DNA of 64,000 nucleotides from Angiostrongylus vasorum (taxonomy: Eukaryota; Nematoda; Chromadorea; Rhabditida; Metastrongylidae), in the NCBI GenBank assembly GCA_018806985.1, contig JADANN010000268.1:620001-684000 (forward strand), written 5' to 3'. Below the pieces are notes generated by a model. That model was given only the letters and a program-made list of their open reading frames with translations. It did not search any database and was not told the origin of the DNA. The position numbers and the translations under genes are program-made. Each line of letters begins with the position of its first letter. Position 1 is the first letter of the stretch. This document shows, in pieces, positions 58,196 to 64,000 of the stretch.

Positions 58196-58476
58196 AGGGC
58201 GCGTGTGGCGCAGTGGTTGGAAGCGCCACTGCGGCACACACGTGGAATCGATCCCCGCGCCCATAGCCCATCAAGCCTTCCATCCCTCGAGGTCGGTAAA
58301 TTGGTACCAGAGTTGTTTTGGAGGATGAGAGCACAGGATCGATACATCGGTAGGCCACCGAAAGTCATTGTAAAGGCCAGATATGCATTCAGTCACCTTC
58401 AAACGATGCTTAATGAAGTAGAATGCATGGCGCATCCCTCAGAGATTGATCAACGCCGATAGCTTTATCCTTTTAA
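58196..58476 (+). repeat. SINE family A, full length
   Basis: Head GGCGCGTGTGGCGCAGTGG, B box GGAATCGATCCCC, tail ATCAACGCCGATAGCTTTATCC: one of the best-preserved copies. Confidence 0.9.
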
Positions 58477-58559
58477 TATAATGCGTAATTTTTTTTACAA
58501 GAACCAGCATAAAATATTGTGCAAATCTCACCACTTCTTTCACTCGAATCGTCCCCTCG

Positions 58560-58835
58560 TATTCCCGTCATCCACGAAGCTTTTCGGATTTCCGTTTGAC
58601 ACGGCTCCTGCTTGAAAATTTCAGCCTCCTTTATAAATGTCACTCAATGCTGGCCAAGTCGTTCCTCCCTGGAATCATGCCATATGTTCCCGTGCTAAGG
58701 CGTTTCCGAGTCTTCGTCACAGTCAATAGCCAGCTTTTGTAGATTGGAAGAAGAGAACTGATCACAGGCAAGTCTGGTACTGATATCTCAACATTGAAAG
58801 GTGACGACCTGGCTGACCTGGTGTGGATTCAAACC
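58560..58835 (-). repeat. SINE family B, diverged
   Basis: Carries ACTCAATGCTGGCCAAGTCG, ACAGGCAAGTCTGGTACTG and, at the head, TGGATTCAAACCAGTGC. Confidence 0.6.
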
Positions 58836-61050
58836 AGTGCAGTGGGAACGAAAATTGGAAACAAGAATCGAAGCACAATATGGATGTAGATGTGCTTGGT
58901 CGGTCGAGATTGTTTTGACGACCTTTTCAGGTTGAGATGCCCCATTTACGTGAAAGAGTTCATCTTTGGGCGGAGTTCTGGCTATGTATGTTGCGATATC
59001 TGATTGATGCATTCTAGCACTGTCCACATAAATGCTTTACTTATGCTGTTTACGCCGTTTGTTGATCTCCAACGTCGTATCTAGTAGGTGTACTTAGATG
59101 TCGAACTACGACGAAAAACAGGTGACAGTTCTCCCGTCATCATCGGGGTCGTGATAGCGAAGAGACAGCCCAACATTCACATCGAGGAGCCCACTAAAGC
59201 AGAAACCGATGTGATTCTCGTTACGTTTCCCGTTTTACCGGTGCCTACTGGGTATTTCCCACAAGTGATAGCAACAAGCAGAGGCTTTGTGGTGCCCGTT
59301 GGAGTTACCTGATCATTGACTGGATTGCAGGTGGTAGAGATGAACTTCGTTCAGTAAATCCTCGATGACAGTTACTTTGTAATCGAACAATTGGGATTTC
59401 ATGTGCATATGGGCTGTTGTAGATTAAGCAACGGAAGTTTTAAGAAGGAAGCTCTATACCTGTAAGATTTTGATCATCATATTTCTCTCCCAATAAACTT
59501 TATGGTGCAATTCGTTTCCGAATAACGCTAATACATTTTGATATATGCCTTTTGTGGCAGTACTGATGGTTCGCCATCATTTTTTCGTACTTGTTTCAAC
59601 ATTTCTTCCCTTCTCTCTATTACCCTGCAAACGTCAACTACTGACTTGATCGTGTTGGTGTGCAGATTCGGCTTCTGATTGGCGACCTGCATGGAGTGAA
59701 CATTTGCCAGATAAGTCCGGCACCAATTTCGCCAACTCTTAAGCGATTAGGGTCTTGAGTGATCTGGAATAAGTTCGAACCAGCGACAATGCGTGTATAG
59801 CACGGTTTCTTTGATCAGTCTGCCTTTGGTCTCATATGTATCTTTCAAGGACTAGCTTACAACGTAAGAGATTGTATTCTAAATGATGATAACGAACTAA
59901 ATCATCATACATATTATGTGCTGTGTCAAGATAATGCCCTCTACACAGAAACCGATCGATTGTCGTCTCTAAAAGATTTCGATTCGATAACTGTTATTGT
60001 GGTTGGACATCCAAACTATGCGGATGCATTCCGTTTACCCAAAAGTTGATACTGACTCAGTCTGACTTTTTCTCCTACCTTTTCTAATTTTTTTTTGGGT
60101 TACCTGTAGATCGGTTCGTGGTCGTTTAGTCATTTTGGCTCTCGTGGTACATTAGAACGGTTAAGAATCTGATCCCTGCAGCTGCACCGGTGATTTGGCG
60201 ATGATGGCGTCGGTGGTAATGGTGGTGGTGAAGGTGGAGCGGCTGTTGATGAGTTCAACTCCTTTATAGACGGCGACCCCATTCGGTCTTATTCATTGTG
60301 CACACCTCTTCATATTGAATAGATACGGTGTTGTGCATGACTATTTGTATGTCACCGGTTGACAAGTTGTGTACAAATGCACAATGCATCTACTTTTCGC
60401 AATACCACTGTAATGTTCAACTTCTGCAACGTCATCAGACCAGAGTTGTTCATTTTTCTTGCAAAGTGTTTCGTCTCATGGTTCTGCAGTTATGCTGAAC
60501 TCTCTAAAATATTATATGTATTAGTCTGCTTAATAGCGACCAATATTTTACCTTGTGCACACCGGTAAGGTAATGGTGGAGGTTATCTATGTAGTGGTGA
60601 AGCTCCGAATAGGCAACTGCACGGCTTCACGGTGGAGGGTAGTGGCTGGCGCGAACTCGTTGTACTGCAGGTGCTTCACAACAGACATGTTGCTCTCACA
60701 ACAGGAGTCATTCGGGGCTGCTGGATGACAAAGAGAACTCTAACACTTGAGAAATAAGAATTTTTGAAGAACACCAGGTTTTTCCACATTTCAATCGATT
60801 TTCCTACGAACTTTGAAACTGCGAAGGCTTATTATTACGTGTGTTTTTCTATCTGTACTTTATGCAATTTCGTCTCGTATTTACACAATTCACAGCATGT
60901 GCGTTGTCCCATTCGAGCTTTCAGTCATGACGTTCCATTCCAATGAATTGAACGAAATGCGTCGCTGTGTCGTAAAAACGTTTCTCCATACTGTCTACTT
61001 CTCTTTCCTCCCAAATCGTTTCTTTTCGTTCTATATTTATTTATATGATC
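58836..61050. other. gene-poor stretch with one SINE B fragment
   Basis: A family B fragment lies at about 59,660-59,810 (CCAGATAAGTCCGGCACCAATTTCG). Otherwise no repeats of the families above and no convincing exons. Confidence 0.45.
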
Positions 61051-61054
61051 TTAT

Positions 61055-61096
61055 AAACTGATCTTAAGCTGGTGCGAGGTTGGGTACAGGTTTCCG

Positions 61097-61152
<56 letters not shown>

Positions 61153-61245
61153 GCTATTGTTGTTGCTGTTGTTCTTGTTGGTCGATGCCTGACGTTTCGG
61201 CGATTTCGTCTTCCTCAGAGCCGTGATGTTACGAGTGGGACTTTT
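61055..61245. repeat. single arm of the GTT fold-back, (TTG)n expanded
   Basis: Same arm as 18,666-18,830: AAACTGATCTTAAGCTGGTGCGAGGTTGG, then a (GTT) run of about 18 perfect repeats at 61,098-61,152, then CGATGCCTGACGTTTCGGCG. The minus strand gives GGCT-CTGAGGA-(hairpin)-GAAACGTC-AGGC, the copy with the least damaged hammerhead-like core. The second arm is absent. Confidence 0.8.
61195..61230 (-). ncRNA. hammerhead-like module, core intact
   Basis: CUGAGGA and GAAACGUC are both present, separated by a hairpin with one A-C mismatch. Stem I pairs over two to three bases. The palindromic ACGU would supply a two-base stem III only in a dimer. Activity is inferred from pattern. Confidence 0.4.
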
Positions 61246-61917
61246 CTATCTGTTTCCCGTTTTACAGCTTCTGCCGAGCTTAGTCCATGCTTAAATTACC
61301 CATTAAAAGCGTTGGCCTAAGTCTTCTCGTTTGTTTTCCAACGTTAATACAAAAGTAACAAGCAATCGTGGAACATGGTACATTTCCTTAGCAAAAATAC
61401 CATTTTCAAGCACAGTCCTATTAATCAGTCTAAGTCGTCTGAGTTCTGGAATCTGTCTTGCAATAAACGCGAATTCGTTCACGCATTCATTTTCATTTGT
61501 GTTTTTTCCCTACGACGACGCACCGATGCTCGGATCATGTTCCCGTAAAGAGGAAACGCGTAATGGAGTATATGTAGTCAGTGTAGCAATTTTTGACAAG
61601 TTTTTCTTTCGGGTTTTTTTGGACTTTTTAGCGCTTTTTTTAATATTCGCCCGTTCCACACATGGATGGCGTATCCAGTGGTCTTATTCTTATGAACAGT
61701 TTGTGAACTAAACAAAAAAATACGAGGGAGAAAAAAAGGATTATCCAGTTCTATGAGGACCTTATATTTCCTTGGATACCATAACGACATCATTGCTTCA
61801 TTAGTAGTCGCTTCTAATTATCATATCCCGACAAATCCCTGAGGCTTAATTTTCACTGTCTCCCACGTGGGACGACGCCTAATTTCATGTCGCTTTCAAA
61901 ATTGCTCGTTTTCGACA

Positions 61918-62207
61918 ATAAAAAGGATAAAGGGTAAAGATCTCGGCGTTGTTCAATTCCTGAGGGATGAGCCATGCATTCCACTTCATTAAGCATCGTT
62001 TGGAGGTGATTGAATGCATACCTGGCCTTTACAATGACTCGCGGCCACCTACGAATGTATCGAGCCAGTGCTGCTATCGTCTCAGACAAGCCTGGTACCA
62101 ATTTGCCGACCCCGGAGGGATGGAAGGCTTGGTGGGCCATGGGCGCGGTGACCGATTCCACGTGTGTGTTGCAAGGCGCCTTTGACCACTGCGCCACACG
62201 CTCCCTT
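61918..62207 (-). repeat. SINE family A, full length
   Basis: Minus-strand copy, tail AAAAAGGATAAAGGGTAAAGATCTCGG and head CCACTGCGCCACACGCTCCC. B box (reverse complement) GGAATCGGTCACC. Confidence 0.9.
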
Positions 62208-62689
62208 TGTTTTCGATAGGAGGAGACAATTTTTATAACTACGGAAGTTAAGGGGTTGAGAACGTTTGAAGATTATGGAGAATTTGCTATATAGCCCTAG
62301 AGGTATGCATTGTGTGTTTGCAGTTACTTTTTACCTGTTGGCGTGGTCCACCATACGACCACATTTCGGTCAGCATTTGGAAGCCTTTTTGGAACTTATG
62401 TTATGTTTATTTCAATGTTTCTTACACCCCAATTCCCCAGCCATTTCACGCGATAGCCAGGATAACCACACATCAAAGAATTTCTTCCCCATTTTCCCTG
62501 TCTTCCATATGTTTTATCTCATTTCAAAACATGTTTTTCCCTAGTATTCGTGTCAGTTGTCTTGATATTAATATCACTCTGCTACATCAAAAGAAGAGCA
62601 TTTTACCTTGAGGTTAGGTGAGGTTGTGACCGGTTAGGGAAAAACGTCTCGGACAAATGGAGCCCTCTATCTCCTTGAGCCCATTCAGT

Positions 62690-62870
62690 CAGAACCAAAA
62701 TTGCTTGGGAGAATTTAAAAAAGAAGCGATTAATTTGATATGTTGGCGAGTGCCCTCCCGGAAAGTCATTGTATGGGTCAAGTATGGCCCTATTCATTCA
62801 CCAATACGTCAAGGATGTCTAATATATAGCGTATCCCACAGAGATTGATCATCACTACATCTCTTATTCT
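62690..62870 (+). repeat. SINE family A, degenerate body
   Basis: AACCAAAATTGCTTGGGAG, GAAAGTCATTGTATGGGTCAAG and the tail CAGAGATTGATCATCACTAC correspond to family A positions. Confidence 0.5.
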
Positions 62871-63145
62871 TTCACGTCCCGATGAGGTACGGCATACTTA
62901 CGTGAGGAATGGTATTCGTACAAGTATTGAAGCTCAGTTCATCTTCCCCTCAGTCGTAATTTCTAAAATAACTGAAAGGAAGACAACTAAATAGTTCATA
63001 ATCTCTTTTCTTCTGCCATTAAGTTTGTTTTCAACACTATCAACATGTAGGTGCATTCAGTATAGGCTACTAACAATACCATGTCCTAGTCAATCTAATA
63101 ACACCATAATCACTTTTTAGACGATATTTTTTAATCATAAGGCGC

Positions 63146-63445
63146 TTGTGTTCTGTACGCCAAACAATCGAAGATAAGGTGGGCCGGACACGTAATGCGT
63201 ATGAATGGCAACCGATGGACAAGAGCCGTTAGTGACTGGATTCCTCGGGATGTCAAACGTAGTGCAGGAAGACCACCGACGCGATGGTCAGAGTTCTTCA
63301 CAAAGAGCCTTGAAGAAAGATATGTTGCTCGACGAGTCCCTAGAGCGAGCAGAACCCATCGGGCTACTCTTGCACGCGACAGGGAAAAATGGAAGACTTA
63401 CTGGCGCCCGCTCGAGTCACTCGACGATCAACGGGACTACAGGTG
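63146..63445 (+). mobile_element. RTE-clade LINE, C-terminal fragment
   Basis: An open + strand frame encodes the conserved C-terminal part found in hookworm RTE elements: IRWAGHVMRMNGNRWTRAVS, DWIPRDVKR, GRPPTRWSEFF and TLARDREKWKTYWRPL, ending SLDDQRDYR and stop TGA. There are no internal stops, so the copy is younger than the one at 28.98-32.19 kb. The rest of the element is absent (5' truncation is usual for LINEs). Confidence 0.85.
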
Positions 63446-63454
63446 ATACAGGTG

Positions 63455-63735
63455 GAGGCGCTTGTGGCGCAGTGGGCGGAGGCGCTCTGCGGCACGCACG
63501 TGGGGATCGATCCCCACGCCTATGGCCCATAAAGCCTTCAATTTCTCGAGGGTTGGCAAATTCGTACCAGACTTGTCTGTGGGGATAGCAGCGCTGACTC
63601 GATACATCGATAAGCCACCGTGAGTCATTGTAAAGGCTAGATATGTATTCAATCACCTCCAACGATGCTTAATGAAGTTGAATGCATGGCACATCCCTCA
63701 GGGATTGATCAACGCCGAGAGGTTTTAATCCTTTC
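63455..63735 (+). repeat. SINE family A adjoining the RTE fragment
   Basis: Head GGCGCTTGTGGCGCAGTGG begins about 10 bp after the RTE stop region; tail ATCAACGCCGAGAGGTTTTAATCC. Confidence 0.9.
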
Positions 63736-64000
63736 ATTTTTACTTACAACATCTTTCATTCTTTGTCATTTTTTTCGCTTTTATCCCATTTCTTTGAGCA
63801 TGTTGGTATTCTGACATTATCTGTAACTTTTGTTTCTCTATTATTTTCATATTAACGTCACTTGTCGACCAATCAATTCCTATTCATTGCACGTCGTTCC
63901 TTAACGTTCATCTCGATAATTATTTTGTTCCATGTTCTAATTCACTCTTAAGCGACTTGTTTTAGTTTCTGTATTCGCTTTAACGCCTTCACGACTACCA
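63736..64000. other. window end, nothing recognised
   Basis: T-rich DNA with no supportable frame. Confidence 0.5.

Noticed and set aside
61072..61320. Frame with a long poly-Val run
   Set aside because: It is the (GTT)n tract of the single fold-back arm read in one frame.
39..63700. Many recurring frames with the pattern [13 protein letters not shown] or NLPTPEGW
   Set aside because: They are six-frame shadows of SINE family A copies; the same peptide appears wherever a copy lies, with random stops.
1..64000. CRISPR arrays, operons, bacterial or phage systems
   Set aside because: Intron structure, SINEs and LINEs show nuclear eukaryotic DNA; no regular repeat-spacer array exists.

Overview
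This is eukaryotic DNA, most probably from a strongylid (hookworm-like) nematode. The evidence is short introns with TTTCAG-type acceptors and GTAAG/GTGAG donors, tRNA-derived SINEs present in dozens of copies, two RTE-type LINE remnants of the kind common in hookworm genomes, and a GIY-YIG Penelope-like element (PLE). Species assignment is inference; nothing here is bacterial or viral.

Only one gene can be rebuilt with confidence. It lies on the + strand from 13,771 to 26,880, in about 23 coding exons whose phases all agree (4,362 nt, about 1,453 aa). It encodes a nuclear-factor-like protein with six dispersed single zinc fingers, five of them C2HC and one C2H2, and a BTB/POZ domain at the C-terminus, the reverse of the usual ZBTB order. 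Its introns hold a SINE, several fold-back elements, two copies of one dispersed repeat, and an inverted duplication that itself encodes a C2H2-like finger.

Layout: 1-9 kb is low-complexity, gene-poor DNA with microsatellites, one full SINE and a diverged tandem array (6.46-7.08 kb). 9.2-13.1 kb holds fold-back and PLE-derived repeats. 13.7-26.9 kb is the zinc finger/BTB gene. 27-32.2 kb is its downstream flank followed by a decayed minus-strand RTE LINE. 32-53 kb is dense in repeats: the PLE remnant with inverted flanks (38.70-40.14 kb), SINE families A and B, fold-back family C, a 19-bp and a 32-bp minisatellite, and a direct duplication at 47 kb. Isolated exon-like pieces also occur there, including a transmembrane exon at 38.13 kb and a phase-compatible terminal exon at 45.36 kb. 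53-58 kb has a GC-rich promoter-like block and a few weak exon candidates. 58-64 kb is again SINE-rich and closes with an RTE 3' fragment fused to a SINE.

The most notable non-gene signal is a recurring short module, [stem I] CUGAnGA [hairpin] GAAACG(U/C)(C/U) [stem I], at about ten places. This is the arrangement of the minimal, dimer-forming hammerhead ribozymes known from Penelope-like elements, and here it flanks the PLE remnant and sits inside several fold-back repeats.
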